This document shows positions 38,234 to 48,258 of a stretch of DNA of 64,000 bases, piece by piece. The translations under genes and the position numbers were made by a program. The notes under the pieces were generated by a model. The model saw only the letters and a list, made by a program, of their open reading frames with translations. It had not been told where the DNA came from and made no database searches. The stretch's first letter is position 1; each line of letters begins with the position of its first letter. The stretch is from Tritonibacter horizontis (GTDB lineage Bacteria; Pseudomonadota; Alphaproteobacteria; Rhodobacterales; Rhodobacteraceae), in assembly GCF_001518015.1 (NCBI RefSeq), contig NZ_LPUY01000020.1, positions 1-64,000 of the forward strand, given 5' to 3'.

Positions 38234-39843
38234 GCCGGGGCTCCGGCGGTGTCATCCTCTGCAGTCATGTCGGGGAGCACCGGTGCGGCCGCAAGTAGGC
38301 GCCGCGTATAGGAATGCTGTGGCGCGGCGAACACCTGCGCCACCGGGCCGTCCTCGACGATTTCGCCGTTTTGCATCACCAGAACCCGGTCACAGATCTC
38401 GCGCACCACACTCAGGTCGTGACTGATGAAAAGGTAGGTCAGCCCATAGGCGCGGCACAGATCGGCGATCAGGTCCAGAATGCGGGCGCGCACCGAAACG
38501 TCCAGCGCCGAGACGGCCTCGTCAAAGAGGATCAACTCCGGTCGGGTGATCAGGGCGCGCGCGATGGCAATACGCTGGCGCTGGCCGCCAGAGAACTGAT
38601 GTGGGTATTTCTGCGCATCTTCCGGTCGCAGGCCGACATCGCTGAGCACCTGGGCCACCATATCCTCCCGGTTGCGGCCGGTGGGGGCGTCAGCTGCGCT
38701 GTGAAAAGGTTCGGTGATCAGCCTCTCGACCCGATGGCGGGGATTGAAGCTGCCAAAGGGATCCTGAAACACCACCTGCATCGCTTGCCGCTCGGCGGGG
38801 CTGCGCTTTTGCGACAGCGGCTGACCGTTCAGGAGCAGCTCTCCGCCTTGCAGACCCTCGAGCCCCAATATGGCCCGGGTCAGGGTGGATTTCCCACAGC
38901 CTGACTCGCCCACAAGGCCAAGCCGCTCGCCGCGATGCAGCGTGAAACTGACATCGTTGACGGCCCGAAACCGACCGTGTTTCGCAAAGAGGTGAGGGCG
39001 CGCAGTGGGGTAGTCGCGCACCGCATGCCGGACCTCAAGCAGGGGAGACCGTGCCTGACGCGCGGCTGGCAATGTCACCCTGTGCCGGGAGGCCTGAAAC
39101 AGCATCCTTGTATAGGGATGGCGCTGGTGGGTGAGGACGCTCATGGTCGGGCCGCGCTCCACCACTTCGCCGTTTCGCATGACCACGATGCGGTCCGCGA
39201 GGCCGGCAACCACGGCAAGGTCATGGGTGATGATCATCAGGCCCATGCCGGTTTCGCGGACCAGATCGCGCAGCAGGTCGAGAATCTGCGCCTGCGTTGT
39301 CACATCAAGGGCGGTGGTCGGTTCATCGGCGATCAGCAGTTTCGGGCGCAGCGCAATGGCCATTGCGATCACCACACGTTGCCGCTGGCCGCCTGACAGC
39401 TCGTGCGGATAGCGGTCCAGAGCGAAGCGGTCTGGCGGCAACCCGACCCGGGTCAACACCCGGGCGGCCTCGACTTCAGCTTCGGCGCGGGTCATGTCGG
39501 TGTGGATCTGGATCGTTTCCATGACCTGGGCGCCGATGGTCATCACCGGATTAAGCGCCGTCATGGGTTCCTGAAACACCATGCCGATGTCGCGGCCCCG
39601 GCGGCGGCACATGTCGTCTTCGGACAGGGCGCACAGCTCGGTCTCTTCGAGATAGATCGCGCCGCGGGTTTTGGCCACCTGCGGCAACAGCCGCATCACG
39701 GCAAGCGCGGTCATTGATTTGCCAGAGCCGCTTTCGCCGGTGACGGCAAGGATCTCGCCTGCCGCAATCGACAGCGTTACGTCCCGCAAGATCGGCAAGG
39801 CTCCGATGGAGAGGCTGAGGCCGGATATGTCGAGGAGGCTCAT
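38230..39843 (-). CDS. Oligopeptide-type ABC transporter, fused double ATPase (DppD-DppF type)
   Basis: 537 residues with two complete ABC modules. Module 1: Walker A GESGSGKS, signature LSGGQRQR, Walker [13 protein letters not shown]. Module 2: Walker A GESGCGKS, signature FSGGQRQR, Walker [14 protein letters not shown] single-chain fusion of the D and F subunits is common in Rhizobiales and Rhodobacterales. It powers uptake through the two adjacent permeases. Overlaps both neighbours by four bases. Confidence 0.95.
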   Translation of the reverse strand: MSLLDISGLSLSIGALPILRDVTLSIAAGEILAVTGESGSGKSMTALAVMRLLPQVAKTRGAIYLEETELCALSEDDMCRRRGRDIGMVFQEPMTALNPVMTIGAQVMETIQIHTDMTRAEAEVEAARVLTRVGLPPDRFALDRYPHELSGGQRQRVVIAMAIALRPKLLIADEPTTALDVTTQAQILDLLRDLVRETGMGLMIITHDLAVVAGLADRIVVMRNGEVVERGPTMSVLTHQRHPYTRMLFQASRHRVTLPAARQARSPLLEVRHAVRDYPTARPHLFAKHGRFRAVNDVSFTLHRGERLGLVGESGCGKSTLTRAILGLEGLQGGELLLNGQPLSQKRSPAERQAMQVVFQDPFGSFNPRHRVERLITEPFHSAADAPTGRNREDMVAQVLSDVGLRPEDAQKYPHQFSGGQRQRIAIARALITRPELILFDEAVSALDVSVRARILDLIADLCRAYGLTYLFISHDLSVVREICDRVLVMQNGEIVEDGPVAQVFAAPQHSYTRRLLAAAPVLPDMTAEDDTAGAPA

Positions 39844-40700
39844 GCGCGCCCTTCCAGCAATCGGGGATCGAACCGGTCCCGCAACCCGTCACCGAGCAGG
39901 TTGAGCCCAACCACGGTCAGTATGATGGCCAGACCCGGCACGATGGCCAGATGCGGGGCGAGGCTGACCATGGTCTGGGCCTCGGCGAGCATGCGCCCCC
40001 AGCTGGGGGTCGGCGGCTGGGCGCCAAGCCCGATGTAGGACAGGCTCGCCTCGGCCAGGATGCCAAGCGAAAATTGAATTGTTCCCTGAACAATCAACAA
40101 GTTCGATATGTTCGGCAGAATGTGTTCGACCGAGATGCGGGCCCGGCTTTTACCGGCGACACGGGCGGCCAGGATGAACTCGCGCGCCCAGAGGCTGAGG
40201 CTGCCGCCGCGTGCGACGCGGGCAAAGACGGGAATGTTGAAGATGCCGATTGCAATGATGGCATTGGCCGCGCTGGGCCCGAAAACCGCCGTGATCAGGA
40301 TTGCGATGACAAGCGAGGGGAAGGCAAAGACAAGGTCGTTTCCGCGCATGATCATCTCGTCCAGCCACGATCCGCGCATCGCCGCAGCGGCAAGGCCGAG
40401 CGGCACGCCGAGGCTCATGCCGATGCCGACAGACAGACAGGCCACGGCAAGCGAGGTGCGCGCGCCGACCATCACCATGGACAGGATATCGCGGCCAAAG
40501 TGATCGGTGCCAAGCCAATGCACCGCATTCGGCGGCTGCATCTTGTCGGGGATATTCATCACCGCGTGGTCGAATGGCGTCCAGACGAAGGAGACCAGCG
40601 CCAGGATCAGCATTATTCCGGCGAGCATGCCGCCCAGAATCAGGCTGCGGCTCATGGCGCGCGCCTTTTGGTTCGGGGGGATATCCGTGGCAGATGACAT
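39840..40700 (-). CDS. Oligopeptide-type ABC transporter permease (DppC type)
   Basis: 286 residues from ATG 40700. An N-terminal OppC_N-like helix is followed by HWLGTDHFGRDILSMVMVGARTSL, the hallmark of DppC/OppC permeases, and the inner-membrane EAA-type loop (RVAGKSRARISVEHILPN). About six membrane helices. An in-frame ATG at 40823 would overlap the upstream permease gene by 38 bases and lacks homology. Confidence 0.93.
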   Translation of the reverse strand: MSSATDIPPNQKARAMSRSLILGGMLAGIMLILALVSFVWTPFDHAVMNIPDKMQPPNAVHWLGTDHFGRDILSMVMVGARTSLAVACLSVGIGMSLGVPLGLAAAAMRGSWLDEMIMRGNDLVFAFPSLVIAILITAVFGPSAANAIIAIGIFNIPVFARVARGGSLSLWAREFILAARVAGKSRARISVEHILPNISNLLIVQGTIQFSLGILAEASLSYIGLGAQPPTPSWGRMLAEAQTMVSLAPHLAIVPGLAIILTVVGLNLLGDGLRDRFDPRLLEGRA

Positions 40701-40785
40701 GGCGGCGCGCCCCTTGTTTGACGGTTGCCCTGGGGCCAGCAGGCCGCGGGTGTCCCCCTGTGGTTCGCGCGCCGGATGGATGCGG

Positions 40786-41733
40786 TCATGGCGTCCTCCG
40801 AAGTCTGGGATCCACAAGTGCATAGGTCAGATCGACGAGGAAATTCACCATGATCACCGCAAAGACCAGTAGCATCACCACGCTTTCTACCACGATCAGG
40901 TCGCGCGCGGAAATCGCCTGAAAGACCAGCCGCCCGAGGCCGGGCAGGTAAAACACCTGCTCGATGATGATCGCACCGGCGAGGAGAAACGAAAACTGCA
41001 GCCCGATGATGGTCAGGACTGGGATCAGTGCGTTGCGGACACCATGGCGACGAATGGCCTGGCCCTGGCTCAAGCCCTTGGCGCGGGCCGAGCGCATGAA
41101 ATCCTCGTTCAGGACGTCCAGAAGGGCAGACCGCATGACCCGCGCCAAAATCGCTGCCTGAGGCAGCGCCAGCGCGATGGCCGGCAGGGTCAGCGCGTGC
41201 AGCCCGGCCCAGAGCCCCTTGTCCCAGCCGATAAACCCGCCCGCAGCGAACCAGCGCAGGTTGATGGCAAAGACCAGCACCAGCAGCATTGCAAACCAGA
41301 AGTTCGGAACCGCCATGCCAACCTGCGTCGCGCCCATCACCGACATGTCGCCCAGCTTGCCCCGGCGCGATGCGGCGAAAATACCGGCCGGCAGCGCAAT
41401 CAGGGTGGACAGGATCAACGCATAAAGCGCCAGCGGCAGGGAAACCCAGAGGCGGTCGCCGACCATTTTTGCCACTGGAGTGCGATAGGTATAGGAAGTG
41501 CCGAAATCGCCCGTGACCATCCCGGTGACCCAGCTGAAATAGCGGCTCAGTTTGCTCTGGTTGAGCCCCAGTTCTTCGCGGAGCGCGGCGACCGTATCCT
41601 CCTGCGCGCCGGTGCCCAGCATGAAGGAGGCGGGATCGCCGGGGGCCACTTCGATCACGGCAAAGATCACCATCGAAGCGATGGCGAGACTCAGGCAGAG
41701 CGAGAGGATGCGTTTGGCGAGATAGTGCAGCAT
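40786..41733 (-). CDS. Oligopeptide-type ABC transporter permease (DppB type)
   Basis: 315 residues. DppB/OppB features: an N-terminal helix starting HYLAKRILSL, then APGDPASFMLG, DFGTSYTYRTPV and the coupling loop RSARAKGLSQGQAIRRHGVRNALIP. Six membrane helices. It is the first gene of the tight operon; the matching binding protein is encoded 1.35 kb upstream on the same strand, beyond an oppositely oriented gene. Confidence 0.93.
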   Translation of the reverse strand: MLHYLAKRILSLCLSLAIASMVIFAVIEVAPGDPASFMLGTGAQEDTVAALREELGLNQSKLSRYFSWVTGMVTGDFGTSYTYRTPVAKMVGDRLWVSLPLALYALILSTLIALPAGIFAASRRGKLGDMSVMGATQVGMAVPNFWFAMLLVLVFAINLRWFAAGGFIGWDKGLWAGLHALTLPAIALALPQAAILARVMRSALLDVLNEDFMRSARAKGLSQGQAIRRHGVRNALIPVLTIIGLQFSFLLAGAIIIEQVFYLPGLGRLVFQAISARDLIVVESVVMLLVFAVIMVNFLVDLTYALVDPRLRRTP

Positions 41734-41855
41734 TGGCGGCAGGTTAGGGCGCGCGAGCCTGTCGGTCCAGAGGGAGCTTTGGAAATCCGCTTGGCAACGT
41801 GGTCGCGGTTGTGAGGGGGCTTGCGCTTTGGGTCCGGGTCGCTAGCTCTTGATCC

Positions 41856-42983
41856 ATGTTGGAGCGCCCCCTGTTCATCGGATCGGAAATCTATCGCGGC
41901 TCGTCCTATGGCGGGTGGCATCCGTTGCGCGTGCCGCGCGTGTCAACTGCGATGGACCTGTCGCGTGCCCTGGGGTGGCTGCCGCGAGAGGCCTTTGTGA
42001 CTTCGCCCCGCGCCAAACCGGCAGCCCTCCATGCGTGGCACACGCCCGCCTATGTTGCAGCGCTTCAGGCGGCCGAGGCGGCGTTGCAGGTTTCGGATAC
42101 GGTACGGGCGCGGCACCACATCGGGACCGTCTCGAACCCGGTGTTCCCCGAGATCTTCAGACGACCGGCAACGGCAGCGGGCGGGTCGATACTGGCAGGC
42201 GAGCTGCTGGCGCGGGGCGGCGTCGTTTACAATCCCGCAGGTGGCACGCATCACGGCATGCCCGACCGTGCCAACGGGTTTTGCTATCTCAACGATCCGG
42301 TCCTGGCGATGTTGTCGCTGCGCCATCACGGGGCCCGGCGAATCGCCTATGTGGATATTGATGCGCATCACTGCGATGGGGTCGCGGCTGGGTTTGCTGG
42401 CGATCCGGCGGTCTTGATGATCTCGGTGCATGAAGAAAACCTGTGGCCGCGAACAGGGGAGCTGTGCGACGACGCGGGCGGATCGGGCTTGAACCTGCCG
42501 GTGTCGCGCGGACTCAATGACAGCGAGATGGCGCATATCCGCGAGGCATTGATCCTGCCGACTGTGGCGGACTTCGCGCCGGATGCGATTGTGCTGCAAT
42601 GCGGTGCGGATGCGGTGACCGAGGACCCATTGGCGCATCTCGATCTGTCCAATAACGCCCATTGGCAGATCGTTGCGGCACTGAAAGGTCTCGCCCCGCG
42701 GTATCTTGTGCTTGGCGGTGGCGGCTATAATCCGTGGTCGGTGGGGCGGCTCTGGACGGGTGTCTGGGCGACGCTTCTCGGGCAGGATATCCCGGAGCGT
42801 TTGCCGGATGCCGCGCAAGATGTTCTGCGCGCCCTGACGTTCACGGGGCATCGTTTGGGCCGCAATCCACCCGAACATTGGTTCACCAGCCTGCGGGACA
42901 TCCCCCGCACGGGGCCGGTCCGGTCCGAGATCTTCGACCGGGTTGCGTATCTTCGGCAGCGATGGAAAAACCGCCCGTTGTAG
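41856..42983 (+). CDS. Histone-deacetylase-family amidohydrolase (AcuC/acetylpolyamine amidohydrolase type)
   Basis: 375 residues. The zinc-site and charge-relay motifs are intact: GGTHHGMPDRANGFCYLND, then VDIDAHHCDGV (Asp and His metal ligands) and QCGADAVTEDPLAHL (third ligand Asp), plus a late GGGGYN. In bacteria such enzymes remove acetyl groups from acetoin-pathway enzymes or from acetylpolyamines. It lies on the plus strand inside the minus-strand ABC operon, between the binding-protein gene and the permeases. The divergent promoter space with dppB (41734-41855) is 122 bp. Confidence 0.9.
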   Translation: MLERPLFIGSEIYRGSSYGGWHPLRVPRVSTAMDLSRALGWLPREAFVTSPRAKPAALHAWHTPAYVAALQAAEAALQVSDTVRARHHIGTVSNPVFPEIFRRPATAAGGSILAGELLARGGVVYNPAGGTHHGMPDRANGFCYLNDPVLAMLSLRHHGARRIAYVDIDAHHCDGVAAGFAGDPAVLMISVHEENLWPRTGELCDDAGGSGLNLPVSRGLNDSEMAHIREALILPTVADFAPDAIVLQCGADAVTEDPLAHLDLSNNAHWQIVAALKGLAPRYLVLGGGGYNPWSVGRLWTGVWATLLGQDIPERLPDAAQDVLRALTFTGHRLGRNPPEHWFTSLRDIPRTGPVRSEIFDRVAYLRQRWKNRPL

Positions 42984-43080
42984 GGCCCATCAGCGACCTT
43001 GCATCGCGATCCGGACAGCGCAAAAACAAGGCGACGGGCAGGGCAGTGCCCCGCCCGCAGGCTCTGGATTTGGTGGCGGG

Positions 43081-44559
43081 TTAGTCGGCCCAGCTCAGGG
43101 CACCGATCTCGATAGCGGCGGTCGGGGCGTTTACCCAGGTGCCGTTAAGTCCCGCTTTGGCGATGCCGATCTTGGCCAGCTGAAAGAGGTAGCCATTGAC
43201 GTAATCATCGGCAATTGTCTGCTGCGCCATTTGCAACATCTCGGTCCGTTTTTCGGGATCGGTGGTGGCATTCAGGCGGTTCATCAGCCCCTGAAGGTCC
43301 GGATTGTCATATTGGAAATAGTAGCCGGGTCGGGCGTAAATGCCGATGTCCATCGGTTCGGTGTGGCTGACAATGGTCAGCCCATAGGTCTTGCCCTTGA
43401 ACACTGTTTCCAGCCATTGCGCCCATTCCACATTGATGATCTCGGCGGTGATGCCGACCTCCGCCAGCTGTGCGGCGATGATTTCACCACCCCGGCGGGC
43501 ATAAGACGGCGGCGGCAGATGCAACGTGGTGGAGAAGCCATCCGGCAGGTTGGCCTCGGCCAGCAGCGCGCGTGCCTTGTCCGGATCGTGGTCGGATTGA
43601 CCGGTCAGATCCAGATAGGCGGGGTTATGCGGTGCGAAGTGGGTGCCGATTGGCGTGCCATAGCCAAACATTGCGCCATCAATGATCGCATGACGGTCGA
43701 TGGCATGGGCAATCGCTTCGCGCACCTTTGGATTGTCAAACGGCGACTGGGCGTTGTTGATGGAAAGGATCGTTTCACCTTCGGTCGAACCGACGAGCAC
43801 CTGGAATCTGGGGTCCGCTTCGAATTGGGCGACGTTCTCTGGCGCGGGGAAGTTGTCAAAGGCGTCGATGTCCTCGGCCATCATCGCGGCAAAGGCGGCG
43901 GTGGGGTCCGAGATGAATTTGATCGTAGCGGCAGAGAGCGGCGGTACCTCGCCCCAATAGGTGGGGTTGCGGACCAGTTCGACCCGGTCGCCCTGGATCC
44001 ATTCGTTGAAGCGATAGGGACCCGTGCCAATCGGATTTGTCTTCAGCATCTCCACCGATTCTTCGGCGACGATCACGGCATCGCCCCAGGCGAGGTTGAA
44101 CAGCAGGCTGCCATTGGGTTCCATCAGCGTCACGACGACCGTCTGGGGGTCGGTCACTTCGACATCAGAAATCGCGGTAAACAGGGCCTTCTGGGCGTTT
44201 GTGCTGTCCTCGGCGCGGGCCCGGTCCAGCGAGAATTTCACATCTGCCGCGTCCATCGCGCTGCCATCGTGAAAGGTGACCCCCTCTTGCAGGGTGAAGG
44301 TATAGGTCAGACCATCCTCGGAAATCTCCCAGGATTTTGCCAGCAGGGGCACGACAGCGCCATCGGGGGTGAAACGGGTCAGACCCTCGAAAATGTTGAA
44401 ATGCACCACGGCGTCAATCGCCTGCGCGGCCCCCGCAGTCGGGTCGAGATGGGGTGGCTCCAGGCTGGTGGCATAGGTGACCGTTTCCTTGGCCCAGCCC
44501 GCGCTGACCATCAGGCCGATGGCGCAAACCGCTGCCGCAAAGGGCGATTTGAAATTCAT
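43081..44559 (-). CDS. ABC transporter substrate-binding protein, family 5
   Basis: 492 residues with a Sec signal peptide (MNFKSPFAAAVCAIGLMVSAGWA, cleavage near residue 23). The body is an SBP_bac_5 protein: LEPPHLDPT, GLTYTFTLQEGVTFHDG and IGTGPYRFNEW are family landmarks. It binds peptides or other oligomers in the periplasm for the DppBC/DF-type transporter encoded on the same strand at 38230-41733. The histone-deacetylase-type gene interrupts the cluster, so the two parts may have separate promoters. Confidence 0.92.
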   Translation of the reverse strand: MNFKSPFAAAVCAIGLMVSAGWAKETVTYATSLEPPHLDPTAGAAQAIDAVVHFNIFEGLTRFTPDGAVVPLLAKSWEISEDGLTYTFTLQEGVTFHDGSAMDAADVKFSLDRARAEDSTNAQKALFTAISDVEVTDPQTVVVTLMEPNGSLLFNLAWGDAVIVAEESVEMLKTNPIGTGPYRFNEWIQGDRVELVRNPTYWGEVPPLSAATIKFISDPTAAFAAMMAEDIDAFDNFPAPENVAQFEADPRFQVLVGSTEGETILSINNAQSPFDNPKVREAIAHAIDRHAIIDGAMFGYGTPIGTHFAPHNPAYLDLTGQSDHDPDKARALLAEANLPDGFSTTLHLPPPSYARRGGEIIAAQLAEVGITAEIINVEWAQWLETVFKGKTYGLTIVSHTEPMDIGIYARPGYYFQYDNPDLQGLMNRLNATTDPEKRTEMLQMAQQTIADDYVNGYLFQLAKIGIAKAGLNGTWVNAPTAAIEIGALSWAD

Positions 44560-44789
44560 TTTCTCAGGTCCTCCTCTGGCGCCGGGAAGGCAGATCGCGA
44601 CCCGACGGGATCATGTCGCCCACGTTCGCGGGGCGATTGCGGGAAGCGTCCGTCTTTTTCGTCCCGTAATCAAGCTTTGCTGCTGTGCCGCATGGCTGGT
44701 ATTGCGGTGCCGCAGTTGATAAAGACCGACAACTTTGCCCGCCCGACTGCGATGTCGGCTGAAAAACGGTCCAGCCAAGGAGCCGAGAC

Positions 44790-45623
44790 ATGAGCGCCAC
44801 TGCCCGCAAAACCGCCTTCAACGCCGATGACATTCGCGCCCTCAAAGGGCAGCGCCCGATCGTCAGCCTGACGGCCTATACGACGCCGATGGCAGGCTTG
44901 ATGGATGCGCATTGCGATTTTGTGCTGGTCGGCGACAGCGTTGGGATGGTGCTGCATGGGCTGCCCTCGACGCTGGGGGTGACGATGGACATGATGGTGA
45001 TGCATGGCGCGGCGGTGGCCCGTGGGCTGAACCGCGCGATGATGGTGATCGACATGCCTTTCGGGTCATATGAAGAAAGCCCGGCCCAGGCCTTTCGCAA
45101 CGCCGCCCGGTTGATGGCTGAAACCAACGCCGCAGCGGTAAAACTTGAAGGTGGCGTGGAAATGGCGCCGACCATCCAGTTCTTGACCCGCCGGGGCATT
45201 CCGGTGATGGCCCATATCGGCCTGACGCCACAGTCGGTCAACACGCTTGGGGGCTACAAGGTGCAGGGCCGTGCCGAGGCCGCCAAGCCGCTGATCGCAG
45301 ACGCCCGCGCGGTGGCCGATGCCGGGGCCTTTGCCGTTGTGCTGGAAAAAGTGCCGGCCTCGCTTGCCGATCAGGTCACAGAGATTGTGCCGATCCCGAC
45401 CATCGGCATCGGCGCCTCGGTCGGGTGCGACGGGCAGATCCTGGTGGTGGACGACATGTTGGGATTTTTCACCGCGTTCAAACCAAAATTCGTCAAACGC
45501 TACGCAGATCTTGGCCCCGCGGCCGAGGCTGCGATTGCGGACTATGCCGCCGAAGTGCGGGCGCGGCGCTTCCCTGGCGCTGAACATATCTTTGCCGACC
45601 AGACTCCGGCACCGAAAGAGTGA
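44790..45623 (+). CDS. panB: 3-methyl-2-oxobutanoate hydroxymethyltransferase
   Basis: 277 residues. PanB landmarks: [25 protein letters not shown] near the N-terminus (metal-binding Asp), [19 protein letters not shown] and IPTIGIGAS. It makes ketopantoate from ketoisovalerate and methylene-THF, the first committed step to pantothenate. It is directly followed by panC, whose possible GTG start overlaps the panB stop. Confidence 0.97.
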   Translation: MSATARKTAFNADDIRALKGQRPIVSLTAYTTPMAGLMDAHCDFVLVGDSVGMVLHGLPSTLGVTMDMMVMHGAAVARGLNRAMMVIDMPFGSYEESPAQAFRNAARLMAETNAAAVKLEGGVEMAPTIQFLTRRGIPVMAHIGLTPQSVNTLGGYKVQGRAEAAKPLIADARAVADAGAFAVVLEKVPASLADQVTEIVPIPTIGIGASVGCDGQILVVDDMLGFFTAFKPKFVKRYADLGPAAEAAIADYAAEVRARRFPGAEHIFADQTPAPKE

Positions 45624-45637
45624 AGGATCCCTTCCAG

Positions 45638-46480
45638 ATGACCCCCAAAATACTGCGTCGCCTTGATGACCTGCGCGCCCTGCGTCGGGACTGGATCCGC
45701 AACGGCGAGAGCCTCGCTCTGGTGCCGACCATGGGCGCGTTGCATGCCGGCCACCTGTCGCTGGTCGAAGCTGCGCGTGCCGCTTGCGACCATGTCGTGG
45801 TGACGATTTTTGTGAACCCAAAACAGTTCAACAATCCGCAGGATCTGGCCAGCTACCCACGGACAGAGGTCGAGGATGCCGCCAAACTCGCACCCTATGG
45901 CGTGGATGCGATCTATGTGCCCGATCCCGATCAGATGTATCCGGACGGCTATGCGACAACCGTCAGTGTGACCGGCGTGACAGAGGTGATGGACGGCCCC
46001 AACCGGCCCGGTCACTTTGACGGGGTGGCCACCGTGGTGGCGAAACTGTTCCTGCAATCCGGGGCAGACAAGGCGTTTTTTGGCGAGAAGGACTATCAGC
46101 AATTGCTGGTGGTCAAGCGCATGGTGCGTGATCTGAATATTCCAATCGAGGTGATCGGCTGTCCCACCGTGCGCGAGGCATCGGGTCTGGCGCTGTCCTC
46201 GCGCAACTTGCGCCTCTCCGCACAGGCGCGGGACACGGCAGGCGCGCTGAACCGGATGATGGAGACCGCCGCAGAGCAACTGAGGGCAGGTGCCGCCTGG
46301 GACCCTCTGCAAGCCGGAATGCGCGATGCGCTGGTTCAGGCGGGGTTTTCCGAGGTTGAATACATCGACCTGCGCAGCGCCACCAACCTGTCGGAACAGA
46401 CCGGACCAGAGACGGCGACGCGGATCTTTGTCGCAGCCTGGCTGGATGGCGTGCGGCTGATCGACAACATCGCGGTCTGA
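45638..46480 (+). CDS. panC: Pantothenate synthetase
   Basis: 280 residues from ATG 45638. The nucleotidyltransferase-like HIGH motif appears as PTMGALHAGHLSLV, with FVNPKQFNNPQDLASYPR and FGEKDYQQL further on. It condenses pantoate with beta-alanine using ATP. AAGGA lies ten bases upstream of the ATG; an in-frame GTG at 45620 overlapping the panB stop is an alternative start adding six residues. panB-panC form an operon. Confidence 0.96.
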   Translation: MTPKILRRLDDLRALRRDWIRNGESLALVPTMGALHAGHLSLVEAARAACDHVVVTIFVNPKQFNNPQDLASYPRTEVEDAAKLAPYGVDAIYVPDPDQMYPDGYATTVSVTGVTEVMDGPNRPGHFDGVATVVAKLFLQSGADKAFFGEKDYQQLLVVKRMVRDLNIPIEVIGCPTVREASGLALSSRNLRLSAQARDTAGALNRMMETAAEQLRAGAAWDPLQAGMRDALVQAGFSEVEYIDLRSATNLSEQTGPETATRIFVAAWLDGVRLIDNIAV

Positions 46481-46601
46481 CCTCAGCGTCGGTGTCCGCC
46501 GCAGTGCGCAACTTTCCACTACTACATGTTTAGTAGGGGCTGGCCGCGTCGGTGAAATTATGTCTACTCTCCGCTTCAAGATCTGAACCGGAGGGGAGCC
46601 G

Positions 46602-48086
46602 ATGACTTATATTCTTGCGATTGACCAGGGGACCACCTCGACCCGCGCAATTCTGTTTGATGCCGAAATGCAGGTGGCCGCCGTTGCGCAGGAGGAGTTC
46701 GCGCAGCACTATCCGCAAGCAGGCTGGGTCGAGCACGATCCCGAGGATTTCTGGGAGACTACCCTGTCCACCTGCCGGACGGTGATCAAAGACACGGGAA
46801 TTTCCAGCACGGACATCGCCGGGATCGGGATCACCAACCAGCGCGAAACCACAATCGTCTGGGACAAAAACACCGGTCAGGCAATCCACAACGCGATTGT
46901 CTGGCAGGATCGCCGGACGGCGCAGATCTGTGAAACCTTCCGGAACGACGGCCGGGAGGATATGGTACGCGCGACCACGGGGCTGCTGCTTGACCCCTAT
47001 TTTTCGGGCACCAAGGTCAAGTGGATCCTTGACACGGTCGAGGGCGCGCGGGCGCGGGCCGAAGCCGGTGAACTGATGTTCGGGACCGTCGACAGTTTCC
47101 TGATCTGGCGGCTGACCGGGGGGGCGTCACATGTCACCGATGCCACCAACGCAGCGCGCACCCTGATGTATGACATTCGCAAAGGGGACTGGAGCGACGA
47201 GATCTGCGACATGCTTGGCGTGCCGCGCGCGATGCTGCCAGAGGTGAAGGATTGCGCTGCGGAATTCGGGACCACACTTGGCGCGCATTTAGGTGGATCC
47301 ATCCCGATCCTTGGCGTTGCCGGCGATCAGCATGCAGCCACCCTTGGGCAGACCTGTTTCAAGCCGGGCATGATGAAATCCACCTACGGTACGGGTTGCT
47401 TTGCGCTGCTCAACACCGGCGACACGCCTGTTCTGTCAGAAAACCGGATGCTGACGACCATTGCCTATCAGCTGGATGGCACGCCGACCTACGCGCTGGA
47501 GGGATCCATCTTTATCGCCGGGGCGGCGGTCCAGTGGTTGCGGGATGGGCTGGGGATTATCGGCAAAGCCAGCGAATCGGGTGTGCTCGCGGAAAAGGCG
47601 GACCCGGTGCAGGATGTGATCCTGGTGCCAGCCTTTACCGGCCTTGGCGCGCCCTATTGGCAGCCGGAGTGCCGGGGCGGCATGTTCGGGCTGACCCGCA
47701 ATTCGGGGCCGGCGGAATTTGCCCGCGCCGCGTTGCAGAGCGTCGCCTATCAGACCCGCGACCTGTGGGAAGCGATGCGGGCAGATTGGAAGGGCGATAC
47801 CCAGGTGACCCTGCGGGTGGACGGTGGAATGAGCGCCAGCGACTGGGCGATGCAGAGCCTGTCCGACATTCTGGGCGCCGCCGTTGATCGGCCGGTGATG
47901 CAGGAAACCACGGCGCTGGGCGCGGCCTGGTTGGCGGGCATGCAGGCGGGTGTGTATCCGGATCAGGAAGGGTTTGCCGCGACCTGGGCATTGGATCGAG
48001 AGTTCAAGCCGATGCTGGACGCTGGGCGCCGCGATGCAGCCTATGACCGTTGGAAACGCGCGGTTCAGGCGGTGATTGGCGTCTAG
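46602..48086 (+). CDS. glpK: Glycerol kinase
   Basis: 494 residues. FGGY-family kinase starting [28 protein letters not shown] and the substrate-site region [13 protein letters not shown] are typical of GlpK, and [11 protein letters not shown] and [20 protein letters not shown] follow. It phosphorylates glycerol to sn-glycerol-3-phosphate. A GGAGGGG site precedes the ATG. No other glp genes are adjacent. A small dyad CTACTA-N6-TAGTAG lies upstream near 46520 and could be an operator. Confidence 0.96.
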   Translation: MTYILAIDQGTTSTRAILFDAEMQVAAVAQEEFAQHYPQAGWVEHDPEDFWETTLSTCRTVIKDTGISSTDIAGIGITNQRETTIVWDKNTGQAIHNAIVWQDRRTAQICETFRNDGREDMVRATTGLLLDPYFSGTKVKWILDTVEGARARAEAGELMFGTVDSFLIWRLTGGASHVTDATNAARTLMYDIRKGDWSDEICDMLGVPRAMLPEVKDCAAEFGTTLGAHLGGSIPILGVAGDQHAATLGQTCFKPGMMKSTYGTGCFALLNTGDTPVLSENRMLTTIAYQLDGTPTYALEGSIFIAGAAVQWLRDGLGIIGKASESGVLAEKADPVQDVILVPAFTGLGAPYWQPECRGGMFGLTRNSGPAEFARAALQSVAYQTRDLWEAMRADWKGDTQVTLRVDGGMSASDWAMQSLSDILGAAVDRPVMQETTALGAAWLAGMQAGVYPDQEGFAATWALDREFKPMLDAGRRDAAYDRWKRAVQAVIGV

Positions 48087-48258
48087 GCGACATCCGCAGT
48101 GGTGCGTCTTCGGTGCGCAGGCGGGAGGAGGGGGCTCTCCCGCCCGGTGCGCATGCATATCCATGCAAGCGCACCCGTTGGGCCGGGCGCCGCTGACGCG
48201 GCGCGGTCCCGGTTGCCAGTCTTGTGTGCCACCCACGCCTGTCGTCAGAAAGCAGGCG
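48087..48258. other. GC-rich intergenic dyads between glpK and a convergent gene
   Basis: The spacer between the convergent glpK and FAD-monooxygenase genes contains several GC-rich inverted repeats, for example GGCGGGAG / CTCCCGCC at about 48121-48154. They may provide termination for both genes. No T-run is present. Confidence 0.4.
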
